NCBI GenBank assembly: GCA_018873245.2
Contig: JAEMBT020000005.1
Coordinates: forward strand, 5,752,001-5,816,000
Length of the DNA: 64,000 nucleotides
Reading direction: 5' to 3'
Source of the DNA: Archegozetes longisetosus
Lineage: Eukaryota > Arthropoda > Arachnida > Sarcoptiformes > Trhypochthoniidae
A program made the position numbers and the translations under genes. This document shows, in pieces, positions 39,301-51,705 of this stretch. The first letter of the stretch is position 1. Every line of letters starts with the position of its first letter. The notes beneath the pieces are model-generated. The model searched no databases, was not told the origin of the DNA, and was given only the letters and a program-made list of their open reading frames with translations.

Positions 39301-42300
39301 TTAGGAGGTTTACTAGTATTACTAATAGCTTTGCCATTCATCACATCGTGACTCAAATATCGAGGATTACTCAGACGAACGTAAAAATGTTCGTCTTCTT
39401 CAAATACATCGTCATCGATTACTGTTATGAAGACCTATATTTCACGACAAACATTAGATTATCGATCAATCATTTTGCTTGTTTACCTGTTTATGCATTT
39501 CGTTGGGACGGAATATTAGAGTTCCCTCAATGGGCTCGTAGTCAGACCCAGCGTTTGCTGTTCCGTCTTCTGTCTTGAAATCAACACAAACAGTTGGTTT
39601 GGGGTCTCCTTCACGGCTAACAGTGACTGCAAACTGGCCAACATTTTCCATGACAGTGTAGTGGGCTGGATCAAAAATATCTTTATTATGTCCTCCTTTG
39701 GTGCCTCACTCTCTTTGTCATCAACTTTTTCAACTCTTCTCCTAATGTGTACATTGCCGCCCGTCAATTTTTTAGTCGCCTGTATTTAAAAAATAATCAA
39801 ATCTTCAGTTCAATACAAATTTCCATCACTCTCTGTATTAAGTATTGGATTTTGCATTCAGTACTGGATTCTTTATTCAGCACTTCATTCTGCATTCAGT
39901 ATTAGATTCTGTATATTCGCTATTCATGTCTGCGTTTAGCATTCAATTCAATAACTTTCAAATATTTGAAGACTTATTTGAAAATTGAAACAATTTAAAC
40001 GAAATGAAAACTAACCAGAACTTAGAATAATTGAGAACATTTAGAGAATTGTTCGAAATTAGAAAAATGGTAAATATTTACTTGGTTAGATCTTACCTTT
40101 TAATGTAAGAGAGATAAAAACTCGAATAATTTAAAAATAGATTTTTGAAACATTATAGCATTTAATTTAAATGCTGATAGTGTGCAATTTTGGATTCAAT
40201 TCAAAAACTTGAGTATTATTTCGAAAGCTTTGTAGTAAATTAGGAACAGCTTGAAATCAGTTTCAACTGTGACCCATTTTGCTAACATTTTTTACACTAA
40301 ACTTTATTTCCTATGAAAATCACTATTAGGAGCTATTAAATTACATGGTATTTCATTGCAATCAATCAGGATTATTAATCATTTGTACCTGCAATATTAA
40401 TGCCAATCCATAAAGTTTTTGATAATTTCAACTTTTGTTTCTATTTAAATAATTTCAGTATTACTAGTTTTCCAATTAAATCAATTTCAATTTTTAGTAG
40501 CTGCTGATAAAATTCATTTTGTTCGTGCGCTACATCTCTAGAATTGATTAGTTGGATACCAACGCCTACTGAGTATACAAAACTTATTTGCATATACTTG
40601 CATTTAGAATATTCATTCTCTTATCCTAATTTCGTAATAGGAAGAAATTAATTTCATAGAATGCATAATCTTAACAAACTATCAAATACTTTGATACAAT
40701 TACTAGAGAAATCCGTTAAATAAATGAAAAAAATATTTAAATTCTACGAGCTTCTATAAGGTATAATATGCAAGAGTGCATTTTTGTTCAAGTCTAGCTA
40801 ATATAAAATGATCAACTAATCCTTTATTTAACTCAATAGTTAGATTAGTTTCGAAAACTCTTCAGCAAGCCCTACAAAAAGATAGTATTTTGAATTTTAA
40901 AATATTTTCAGTTTGCTTATGAGCTCCAAATTGTAAAACTTTTAAGTCTTCTAAGTTTTATAAATTAAATTTTAATAAAGCACCCAAAGGTTTTAACTTT
41001 TGAAACAGAGTCTGCAACAAGTAATCAATATTGTTGATATAGAGGGCTCGATGCGTACTGACTTAGACTATGGAAGATAATTGCTCAGAAGGATCATTTG
41101 AGCAATTTAATTAAACGGATGAGAACTAAAGAAACTGCTATCTCACTTAATACTAATCTAAATACATCGGAATACTGTTATGGAACTGTTTACTAATTTA
41201 TAAGAAAACCTAAGTACAAGTTTAGTTCCATTTTTCAATTTAATCACCAGTAAATATTACATGAGTTTACTTGCAGTCCATGTTAGCTTCTGTTTGGACT
41301 ACCAGTAGAAATCAATTATTTTATGCGCTATTTCTTTATACATCTATCAAACTGTAATCTGAGAAGTTTCTAACTTACGATTAGTGACAAATTACATTTC
41401 TCATTAAACGACTAGACTGTTATCTTACTGATAAATTCATAAATCATTTTATGCTAAATATGCGTCAATATCTGCGTTTGACTAAAATAACGACCTAAAC
41501 AACCGATCAAGAATCAAGACTAGAATTTGCGATATCAAGCATTGAGAGAACTTAACTAAATCTGTCAACATTTATATCTTGATGTGTCCATTAAATCCCT
41601 TAATAAAACGCTCACTGTAGTGATGGGGCATAACATATTAACTTGGAATTTGTCTAGAATCGAGAGAATGCAATGTCTTTAGAAAGTTATTTGAGCGCAA
41701 ATAGATTCTGCTAAACCTGACCCAATTCTTGCGGAAACTAACGTCAAATTGTTATGAGAGTAGAGCTAGATTATTGTGGGGACTAACGCCAAGCTATTGT
41801 GGAAAGTAACGTGACTGACTTTCCAAATTAAATAGAGACATTGATTTTCCAAATAAATACACGAAATCAGCTTAAAATCTATTATTCCATTTTCAGTCTA
41901 TAAATCAAGCTCTAATCAAGCTCAATCAAGCTCAATCAAACTCAATCAAGCTTAATATCAGAGATTAAACGATAAGTATTTTAACTTGATTAAAATAAAG
42001 TATTTCAAAACTAGTTCAACCTACCTAATTGAATTTCACAATCAAAATAGAGTCGACTAAGTTTGATAACATAATCATAGGTCAGATTCTAGTGACTGCT
42101 AAATGATTATTTTGAAACACTTTCAAAGATTCTTAGTGTATGTGAAGATGAGTTGATAAAAGATGTATGAAATGTAACAGATTAGGTTAGTATATTGAGC
42201 TGACTAAAAGAGTACTCGTAATAGAAGTGAGTTAAGCTATTGTGTATGATTAATTATAAAAGAGGTAGAGATTGACGTAAAAACAGTTATTTGGTATTCA

Positions 42301-45300
42301 ATACCAATGTCTACCTGCAAAACTGCTTCGACTAAAAAGCATTTGGCAAACTATTTGCCACTTAATTCAATAACTATTGCTCTAATAATATATAAGATAG
42401 TTTTGCTACAGATTTAACAGCTCAGAATTGATCAGAATTTCAATTGCTTCTTAATCTCAACCATTTTAAGTGTAGTGAAAACAATTCTACACCACTTAAA
42501 CATCTCTGAATACTTAACTTTCAATAATTGAAACTCTCTACAAATAAACAACGCCAAAATGTATATTTTGATGATACATTCACAAAAATTCATTTTATTA
42601 CTACTTGATTACACAAGAACCGCCTTAACAACTCTCCTCTCATGTAATGCTTCAAAAATTTATTGCTTATAACACATATTTTATACTCAATTTGTGAGTA
42701 TTTTCAGAATATTTTGGCAATATTTTCGGAATATTGAGAATATTGGGAATATTCTGCGAATATTTTGAGAATATTTTGAGATTTTGAGAATGTTTTGTTT
42801 TGTCACATAATATTCAACAAGATTCCTAAAACAGATAAGTCTTTGGAGAATAACATTTTTTTAGTATAAGATAGTTGCAATGAATCAAAAGAATCGATAA
42901 ATGTTGAAAAGAAAAATGAGAAGAGAATATATGGGGTATGTTGCGTTTTGTTTTGGCTAAAATAAGCTAATGGTGGTATATTGCATTTCATGTGTCAAGT
43001 TGTGTTGAATTAGGCGTCAAATACTAGTATTCGATTCAATTTGAACGGTAACAACAACCTGAGTCACGTAGTCTTTTACTACAACTTCAAATTTAATCTA
43101 AAGATAAGCTATTTGTTTATTTATATTCTCTACTACTGTAGAGAGAAGCGAAAAATGTGATGTTTGTTGAAACCTCGGTTTAGGTGAGGTACTCAATTAT
43201 AAATTGGTATAAAGTACTGGCGCGGAGTTGTCAGCTATTCAATTTAAATAATTTGGTTCAACCAAATAATATATGAAGCTTCAAGTCCTAATTCTCTACT
43301 AGAATTAAAAACAATTCAATGTTTGCAACCTTCCTTATCAAGCTTTAGATCGTCAAACATTAAGATCTACTTTGAATTTTATCGAACTATCAAATTAACG
43401 TCACTATCAATATAAGTGGCAATAGTTTATAAATAGGTCTTATCAGTTGCTAACTCCAAAAATGAATTCCATTCCAATCGTAAGGATTAAGTTGTGAATG
43501 CCTGACAAGATTTAGTCATTTTAAAAGAATTTAAAACCGTTTTCTAAAGAAAAACGTTTGCAACAAACCTATAAGACTAAAGAATAGTATCGAAATCTAA
43601 GATTTATACTTTGATAGCAAATTTTTTTTCAGAAGCCTTAATGTCAAAAGTGTGCGTCTATTATATTGAACAGCTCGGACTCAATTTAGCGAACTTTGAG
43701 CTCTGGTAAAAAAATAAATATTTGAGTTAACAGTTTTAACCAATAGAGCAGTTGAAAAGAGGAAAAATATTAAGCAAAACCAATTTTAAAATCGTTGACC
43801 AGAAAATTGAACTCATGTATTGAATTATAAATTGTGAAGTTGATGTTGAAAAAAAAAATCACGAAAATGTGGAAGATTTCTAGTAATTTGATTTTGATTT
43901 GCTCTTTGCTCATACCATACATAAAATGCAGTATCGAATTTGCTAATACTTTCGTTCAGTACTGTATCGCCTCTGGTTTATTAGTTTTTGCCAACTTCTT
44001 CAATCCATCATATTTATTAAAATATTTAGAAACTAATCTTATTTCATAATTGATAAGGAAAGTTAATCAGTAGTAATAAATAAATAATTAGTTGTTAATT
44101 TTTAATCAAATACATTTTCATTAGCTTGTTACTCAAATGTATTCTTCAATTATAATCGCAATGTTTAGTATTGAACGAACACATCAAACATATCCTTAGA
44201 TAAGAAAAATAGAATTTTCCAAATACCTAAGCCCAAACTTTAAATCCCTTGAATATTGTTTGAAAAGTTTAATCTACAACTTAATAATTAGGGTCTAATT
44301 CTCAAGTACGGTAACTAATTAAGTTGAAAACAAGCTGCTCAATGAAATGTCATTGAAATGTTACACGATGAAAGAAAGTGAAAGTTTAAATTACAAATAG
44401 ACTGGAGAGGATAAATATGTCAGAGTAACACTGTTTGCTCCTCGTGCAAATTCAAAATTTGGATTCAACTTAAATTCAAGATGATTATTTAAGTAGATAA
44501 GTTACAACTCGGACTTAGTTTCTGTGCTAATTAAACAATCCAATTATAGATCTGAACATTGATGACAAAACTCATGCGTATTCGCTAAACATTTTAATAC
44601 ACTAACTTAAATGCGATGATTAAGATTGCAGCTTAAGCTCAACATTAACTAATGGTTAGATCAAGATTCAAGTCTAAGCTAAACATTACGTAAAAGCATA
44701 CTATCGCTTTGTGCCAAATTCAGTCTATATACAAGAAAATGATTAAAACTCACTTAAATTGTTTTTACTATAAACAATATCATAAATTATAAAATGGATT
44801 CTAAATCAATTTATATAATTTATATTTATCAGCCTTTTCAGTCTATTTTCCGTTTCAATTTTGCCTTAATGTTATTCGATAGAAGCAAATGACGCTCTTT
44901 TCTCAATTCAATTGTTTGGTATTAAGAAATGTTATGAATAAAACGGAAAGTAATATTGCATAATTCCTACTAAATAACTAAAATGCATTATTTTCTCAAC
45001 AATCCATAGTGAGCCATAAATGAAATTTTATGGATACACAACAAACTTATAATAGATAAGCTGAGATTTGCATGTATGCTATAGTGGCATATATGTTAGG
45101 TATATATGTATATACATATCAGGTACATATACGTTAAATATATATATATATATATATATATATTAGGCATAGTTTTGTATGAAAAAAGCTTTCAACCATA
45201 ACATTGATTGAAAGATAAGCTAATAATAATCTAATGAATCAGAGGCTAACACTATGTTGATTGAAAATCAATAGCGAAAATAGTTAACATCTATAATCCA

Positions 45301-46418
45301 TTATATAATATTACTATTGATTAAGAGAACAAAGTGATTTAATTAACTTAAAACATAATTACCTGAAGTCTGTAGAATGCTCTACTTTTAGGGCCTCTAT
45401 TCATTATCTCATCTCTAGCCATCACTTCAATTTCACTCATGGGCGAGTTGGGGTGATTTTTCCTAAGTTCTCGAAGCAGTTGAATGTATTCTCTGCGGTG
45501 TTCTTCGAACTCTCTCACTTCATCATCAGCCTCCTCGTCGAACACTTTGAAACCACCATCTGCTACGTGATTGGCATTCAACTTGATCATCCCGAGTTCT
45601 TCATCTCCTCCTTCACCTCCAACTATGATACCCCTTCTATTCATACGATATTTTTTTGATAAATATTTATAAATAAGAAGTCTTCGATCTGCGATATAAG
45701 CGGTTAATACTGTAGCAGGAAAGAACATAAAAGTTAAGAGTCCTTCCCAAATCTCGATAACGCCATAGGAGGTCCAGACAAGTATCATACAAAGCCAGAC
45801 ATAGGCGAAAACACTCCAGATCATGGTGACAAAGAAGACTCTGAGATGTTTGATCTTTTTGTATTCTGTGCTTGGAACGCACCAAACGCATATGGCTATT
45901 ATTACAAACATGTTGAAAGCAGCACTTCCCACTATAGTTCCCGGACCCAACTCTCCCGCTTCAAAGTCTCCAGCGTATATTTCTATTATCGATAGAAGAA
46001 TCTCTGGAGCCGATGATCCTAATGCCATCAGAGTCAAGTTCGATACCGTTTCGTTCCATATACGAACACTTATGACTTGAGGCTCAGAATTGAATTTTTT
46101 AATAGTAACTTCTCTTTCTTGAGAAGTGATCACTTCGATGGCAGCCATAAACCTGTCGGCAATGATGGAGACGCCGACAAACATATAGACAAGTGCGACA
46201 AAATAAATAAGACCTCTAGCAATGATATCACCTAAGGCTAAATTAGTTTTGGGTTCCCATACGGGCAGCACCAAACCTGGTTTACATCGTAATCCTTCGT
46301 CTTCATTTGAAGCATTACTATTGCCACTAACCGTTGATAACAACATACTTAATAATACAACTAACGTCCACAACTTTGATGAATATGGTCCACCACTAGT
46401 TGATTCCATTGAATTCAT
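30386..46418 (-). CDS. Calx: Na+/Ca2+ exchanger (NCX/Calx, SLC8 family), complete gene with alternative alpha-2 exons
   Basis: Plasma-membrane antiporter exporting one Ca2+ for three Na+. Coding exons: 45363-46418, 39487-39779, 39049-39434, 33832-33923, 33613-33749, 32517-32616, 32341-32451, then one of 31854-32012 or 31336-31494, and 30386-30756, giving about 901 aa (fly Calx is about 950). Exon 1 has a signal peptide (about residues 15-32), TM1-5, the alpha-1 repeat (NLTLMALGSSAPEILLS, GSAAFN) and a basic XIP-like segment (RRLLIYKYLSKKYRM). Exons 2-5 carry the regulatory loop with Calx-beta domains CBD1 (VDFKTEDGTANAGSDYE, IDDDVFEEDE) and CBD2 (DDDHSGVFSF, YTIEGTAKDGKEFE). Exons 6-9 give SSWKDQFIEAITVSAG, the alpha-2 repeat (GDLASHFGCT, ALGTSIPDTFASK, GNVTGSNAVN) and the C-terminus SSLEAYHIIPGF. 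Oddities: one base is short in an A5 run at 39673-39677 in exon 2, and the 32617-33612 intron is GC-AG. Confidence 0.96.
31336..31494 (-). CDS. Calx: Exchanger alternative alpha-2 exon, version b
   Basis: 159-base exon, acceptor ATTTAG and donor GTCTAG (weak), phase 1 at both ends. It encodes EIYGGWACFLTSIICIGLLT, then the A-I-V-GDLASHFGCTVGLKD segment, and ends SFVALGTSIP. It fits the same place as exon 31854-32012, with equal length and 39 of 54 residues identical, including the ion-binding ALGTSIPD motif. The inferred use is one or the other. Using both would keep the frame but duplicate a transmembrane helix. Confidence 0.88.
31854..32012 (-). CDS. Calx: Exchanger alternative alpha-2 exon, version a
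   Basis: 159-base exon, acceptor CCTTCAG and strong donor GTAAGT, phase 1 at both ends. It encodes DYLNGWLCFVVSIIMIGVLT, then A-V-I-GDLASHFGCTIGLKD, and ends AFVALGTSIP. YLNGW is close to the YWNGW of vertebrate NCX, so this is probably the ancestral or default version. It is separated from version b by 359 bases. Confidence 0.9.
32617..33612 (-). other. GC-AG intron of the exchanger, containing a MITE
   Basis: Exon 5 ends ...KESKEFK followed by GCAAGT; exon 6 starts after TGCAG with NTVDKLISKA. Joining at GC keeps the frame and rebuilds the conserved family sequence (EFK-STVDKLI in vertebrates). The nearby GT, four bases further, would shift the frame. The intron holds MITE C copy 1 at 33309-33498. 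Confidence 0.85.
33309..33498 (+). mobile_element. MITE family C, copy 1
   Basis: About 190 bp with inverted ends CCTTGGTAGCAAC and GTTGCTGTTGGGG. The middle shares 'ggatattcaatatagta', 'aaattaaatttg' and 'aagttgc..tgcaacg' with the minus-strand copy at 38773-38952. Lies in the GC-AG intron. No coding capacity. The superfamily is uncertain. Confidence 0.65.
36746..36882 (-). mobile_element. MITE family A, copy 3
   Basis: About 135 bp. The right end reads 'gggcttaactttatgttc...gacaggttttactg' and is followed by TA (36881-36882). On the minus strand this is TA-CAGTAAAACCTGTCT, the same end as the copies at 27109 and 2807. The shared core 'aaatccgtaggaaattaag' also matches. The left end is more diverged. 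Confidence 0.75.
37981..38103. repeat. Imperfect 12-20 bp repeat (caactata)n
   Basis: About nine variants of 'aactatagcaccaactata' in the large CBD2 intron of the exchanger. A low-complexity minisatellite. Confidence 0.75.
38773..38952 (-). mobile_element. MITE family C, copy 2 (inverted relative to copy 1)
   Basis: 180 bp with ends CCTTGATAGCAAC (38773-38785) and GTTACTATCAACG (38940-38952), which are inverses with two mismatches. The internal sequence matches copy 1 in opposite orientation. It lies only about 100 bases from exon 3. Confidence 0.7.
39780..45362 (-). other. Exchanger intron 1 (5.6 kb), no coding exon seen
   Basis: Joins exon 1 (ends FYRLQ) to exon 2 (starts ATKKLTGG) in phase 0, rebuilding the family's FYRIQAT junction, so no coding exon is missing. 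It contains 'ttcagtattggattctgcat' repeats (about 39836-39925), a 'gaatattttg' repeat field (about 42705-42795) and an AT microsatellite (45138-45162). Confidence 0.8.
45138..45162. repeat. (TA)n microsatellite
   Basis: About 12 TA units in the first exchanger intron, next to degenerate 'atatgtatatacatat' words. Confidence 0.9.
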
Positions 46419-49073
46419 TCTGTTTTATCAGTTCAGTTGTTTGGTTCAATCAAATGATCAAATGAAATGCATTGACTGGTGGAGAATGACTTTTCGATGT
46501 GAAAGTGTTGGATAGACTAATATAGACTAATACGAAAAGGATAGAGTAGTACCTGATCGTACTGCACGTCAGGCTATGCACTGAGAATCGTGCATGTTTC
46601 ACACTCTAACAAGTAATGTAAGATGAAGTGGGCTCTAGTAAACAATAGATGCATTCAATGATGCCATCTCTTCACTTGCGTTCGCTCAATAATATCGATC
46701 ACAACTGAATTCCATTCTTACTGCTGATGTTTTTTTCTTCAAAAGTTCTGTTAAAGCTTTTCACATTTCCAAAGTGTGTCACTTAACAATTTGACGATAT
46801 TTGAAATGTTCCTTTGCAGCACTTAACCACAAATAAGTGGCAGAAGCAAGAAATAAGTTATTAAACAAACATTAGATCTAATGTGCAAATTGTCAATAAG
46901 TGGGTATATAGTGGAGAAGATAAGAAAAAGTTAAGTAGAGCTGGTCACAGAAGTAGATATATGGGCTAATACTAGATATATGGACTAACACTAGATATAT
47001 GGAAAGTGCACCTCAAGTATTCATTTGCAAAGATTGAGTTTGAGTTTGGAATGAACAAAAGAGGCGCAATAGATATTTTGGGAAATGCCTGACAAAATCT
47101 GAAATTATAGCAGAACTAGTCTTCCAATTATCTAAGCTGAGAGTGCGTCAGGAGAACGTCACTGGTCTATATTCGTAAGGATAAGGACATCTTGACTATC
47201 TATCTTATCTAAATGTAAGACACTCTTCCACCTAAATATAATAAGAAATAATCCGATAAATACTACCAATCCTTCAAATCATAGCTAACTCTTCTCGATT
47301 CGAGACACTTAACTCTAGATTTGATATATTGTTCGGCATTAAGTGATACACAACTAATCAACTTATAATCCAATCGATCACTGAGTCTATTGTATTGGCT
47401 TAGATCCGAAAATATTTAACACTATTATAATCAAACTTTGCTATTATTACTGTTTTCTAAAAATAAAATCGGAAAATCTTTCAGACTTCGATCTTTTCAT
47501 TCTAATAGTTACACGATGTTTGAGTGTAAGCTACGCGATGTTTGACTAAGCTACGCGATCTTTCAATATATTCTGACCGACTTTCAGCTTAAAAGCACTA
47601 CTAAAATAACTAAAAGCTATAAGACTTTAAAAATATTTTCCATTATATAATAAGACTTGAAATCTATTCTTGAATAATACGAAGGACTAGTGGTTGAGTG
47701 AGTACTATAAAATGCTATTTGTGATCAAATAGTATGAGAGCTGGGACTTGACAGAAGTTAACCGACCAAATGGAAAGTATAATTTGCTCATGCAATCAAA
47801 TAAGAAATACAATATTCAAAATGAAAAATCATAACACTAAAAGCTAAGCTTTGAAAAACTAAAAATAATCTCACTGCATATTGTCGCTGAAAGTTTAGTT
47901 TCAACTGAGACATTTCAATTCTCCCCAAAGATTAATATTTAACTGATCAGAAACTATCTGCCAAGTTACGTATTTTAACAATTCAACTCTCTTGTTGTTA
48001 CCGTAAAACATGCTTTTAATAAAGTTTGAGCAAATAAAAGTTTAGTCAAAAAATCAATTAAATTGAAGGAATATTTGATTATTTGAAAGTTGGATATTTT
48101 GGTAGAAGAGCATCATTTTATGAATATAATTATATTAACGTGCTCTGCAGCCAAAGCATTGTTTCAATTGGAAAACAGATCAAGTTAGGTTTGGATCAAC
48201 TTTTATAATAGCATTCCCTTATCATTAAAAGCGTTTAAAAATAGTCACTCAACCTATTTTGCTGCATAGTTCAGTTGAGTACGGTTGAGTTGAGTTGAGT
48301 TAAACAGCTGATAATGAACTGAAATCATATTCACATATTGCTTACTTTTAAATCAATCTTATTCTCCATTCCTTAACTCTCATAAATTATCTCATAATCA
48401 TTTTTGACTAAATCCTTCAAAATTGTATTTGTTTAACTGACAAATGGTCCACAATTGTTTTTAATCTAGCTTATGTTTAAAGAAACAAATTGACACCAGT
48501 GATCACAACTTGACTCCAATGCTCATCTATGTTAGTAATATTTTCACTCAACACTAATTTAGTTTATTTGAGCTCAGTTTCACTCAACAAAATTTTAGTT
48601 TATTTGAGCCCACTTTTAGTATTAGCTAATCTAAACTTGTCTGAAGTTAGCTATTGTTGGAGTGTTATTGGTTAGGTTATACTTGCAGATAATTTACACT
48701 ATATGATCTAAATTTGCTTACTTTATAATTGAATCATATAACGTTTCAATCAATACAATAAACATTATTCAAATATTCTAATTTCTATTTTATAAATTTT
48801 TCTTTCGTGCCCGAAAAGTTTCTCAAAAATTTTAATATTACGTGATTCTGCGTTTAAATTGTGAAAATTTCATGGCTTAAACCATAAAACATAATGAATT
48901 GGATTATTTAAAAATGTATTTTGATTTAACATTAGGCTCGTTATATTATTCTACACAAAACATGATCAATAGAAATTAACATATTTTTGCATATCTTCAA
49001 AATGTTCAAAAATGTTAAAAGAAACATTTCCATTAGATTTATCTAGCATTTATGATAATGCTAAAATGGCATA

Positions 49074-49246
49074 CACTCTAGCCTGTTTATGGAGAATCAG
49101 TTTGTACATCCATAAGCCTTCACTATAAGCGGAATCGACTACATCAAAATTGAATCAACTATAAATTGTTGGTTTGCTGCAGAATATGGTCTCCACCAGA
49201 AGCAGAGATTCACTATAAGCAAGTTTATTATAAACAAGTTAGGGTG
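49074..49246. mobile_element. MITE family B (TA-flanked, Tc1-mariner/pogo-like)
   Basis: 173 bp with TA on both sides. The left end CACTCTAGCCTGTTTATGG and the inverse of the right end, CACCCTAACTTGTTTATAA, are clear terminal inverted repeats. Internally 'cactataagcggaatc' and 'cactataagcaag' are repeated. No coding capacity. Only one clear copy in the window. Confidence 0.7.
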
Positions 49247-51289
49247 TAGTGGTTTTAGAAAATATTCTCATTAATTTTTCATATCCTACTTAGAAATTAA
49301 CTTATGAACAATTATTTGCATTTTCAGTAAACTTTTATGTTAATCTATTCAATAAATGCTATGATCGTTTATTACACTTATTTGACACGCATCTGTCGCA
49401 AATAGGTATTTTAGACCAAATTTCAGCTAACTATTTTCTCATCATTTTTCACTCTTTTTCTCTATCTATCTATTCATTGATTTCTTTCTAAAATTACCTT
49501 AATTTTTGATGCAATCCATTTGACGAATACTTTCACATATGGCTAATGTTTATATAGCTGCGAATTCACATAAGACAGAAATTGAAGCTACAAGTTGATT
49601 GATTGAAAAAAAGAAAAATTTCAAAGTTATTATATTTATTGAAAAATTGAGATAGTGCTAGAACTGATATCATTTTCTATTAACTGATCTATTATAACTT
49701 ATTATTTTCAGTTTGCAGTGACTGTAGAAGAGGAGAGGAAAGGAATAGTAAAAGTTGTGTGGGATTTAAATCCGGAAGGATAAGAGATGCTAGAAATCTA
49801 ACACTAGTATAATAAGATGAAAATAAAGCAGAGCTTCAGCTATGCGTAGACTAGAATAACCGACTGTCAAAGGTTTAATGGTTGAGCGATCACTTTTATT
49901 TTCATTTCAACCATTCGCTTCAGTACATACCCACACAAAATGCTTTTGGCAATACATATATGAATACTTTGCACAACTTAATAACTATTTTCTATCACTT
50001 CTCTACTATCACTAGACTTCTGAGCACATTATTAACTCGCGTCACAATTGGTATCACTTATGAAGAATAAATCAAACTCGAAGAATAAGCCAAACTCAAA
50101 CAATGAGATTCTCATTTATCGTACAAATGAGAACATTCCACTCAACAAACACAAAGATGAATTTAGTATCTTTCAGAATGAAATTGTGATGCCTGAGGCC
50201 ATTTGTTATTGACTAAGGCCGGGAAGTATTGCTACAAAAGTTACAATTCAACGATTGTATGATTATTAATCTTATTTCAAATGCTAACATTCAATGACTC
50301 GCTATTATAACTTGTATTTTGATTGGTGCACAACAAATCATTTTATTTCCGAAAACTCGCTTATTTAATATATTTACGAATTGATTATTTTCAAGAATGC
50401 CAATCATAAAAATGTTTTAGTCTTTTGGAGCGCCAGTTATTTGAAAGTTAGAAAATTCTTCATCTTATCTTATTGAATGATTAAATAAGAATATTCGAAT
50501 AGAGAATTGTGCCCTATTTACTGATTTGATCCAATTTCAATTTGATCACTGTAAGAATAAGCTGAACGGAAATTAAAATCCTCTTATATATGCTGTACTT
50601 GCGTCAAAGTTTTATTTCCTCCAGGCGGATAAAGTATCAGTTACCCATCTTTTTCATAACTATTGGTTTGTTTTATTCTCGATAAATTGAACGGTTAACT
50701 AACGGCAAGTATTCCTAATCCTTACTATCGATAAGCTGGTGATTATTCACAAAACTTCAACTTCGTTGCAGTATCGATACAATTAACTGTGAAATATTTT
50801 GGATTATCAGTCAAAATCATGTCAATCATTATCCTTAACCTTTAGTTATTATTCAAGTTCATTTCAAGCATCTAATTATCAAATTAAGAGTAGAGAAATT
50901 GTTATTGTTGTTAATTGGATACTACCGTTGATATTGTAGTACACAACAAATAGAGCGTCTAATTGATCGATAGTAGTTAAAGTGTTTTTCACAGCATTCA
51001 ACCATTTGTATGATTAAAAGATCAATCAATTATAGTTAACCAATTATGATTAGAAAATAAATCGCTACATAATTATTACTAACGAAAATTGTTTATGTAG
51101 ATAATTAATGTTGATTTATTGAGCTCAGCGAGTAACCAATACCAGTAACACTATTCTGTATTGATTAAGTCGATCCTTGTTTTATTTTGCTTCAAGTCAG
51201 ATACTACTTATAAAATCAAAACTACTTCTTAGAAATTCATATCAACTATTCAAATAAGTTGCATCTCATTAAAGATATGAAAAGCAATC

Positions 51290-51307
51290 GAGAGAGAGAG
51301 AGAGAGA
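51290..51307. repeat. (GA)9 microsatellite
   Basis: Short pure GA run. Confidence 0.9.
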
Positions 51308-51679
51308 CTAGAGATTGAACAAAATTATTTGATGTTATTGTTTTATGTTAACGTTGAAGCAGTAAAATAGCTTTTGTAAATAATTAATTAATGAGGTAGC
51401 TATCAATTTCTGTGTACACAAATTGTGATAATTCAACAAACAATTGAAGAAAATAGCAAACATAAAGCCCAATATAATACGTGATTGTGTTACATAAATT
51501 CTTACTAAACTAAATTTAGTACTTTAGTACTTCAATACTTTGCGAGCTTCATATTTCCTTTTCTAATTTGTACATTTGAATACGTTTACAAATGTAGCTT
51601 TTCTCTCGTCAAACGTTCCCATTAATGCTCTACAAAAACCTTTTGTAATTCGCTCTAAAGCTTGGGTTTACAGCTATCC

Positions 51680-51705
51680 CTCTCTCTCTCTCTCTCTCCC
51701 TCTCT
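51680..51705. repeat. (CT)n microsatellite, one interruption
   Basis: CT run of 26 bases with a CCC interruption, about 370 bases from the GA run of opposite orientation. Confidence 0.9.

Noticed and set aside
43834-44049. Small plus-strand open frame with a signal-peptide-like hydrophobic start, inside the first exchanger intron
   Set aside because: No recognisable similarity. The codon content matches AT-rich background and the hydrophobic residues follow from T-rich sequence.
45453-46515. Plus-strand open frames opposite exchanger exon 1
   Set aside because: Antisense shadows of a strongly conserved coding exon.
47680-47705. GACTAGTGGTTGAGT, resembling a tRNA A-box
   Set aside because: No B-box follows within 60 bases, and no stem pairing.
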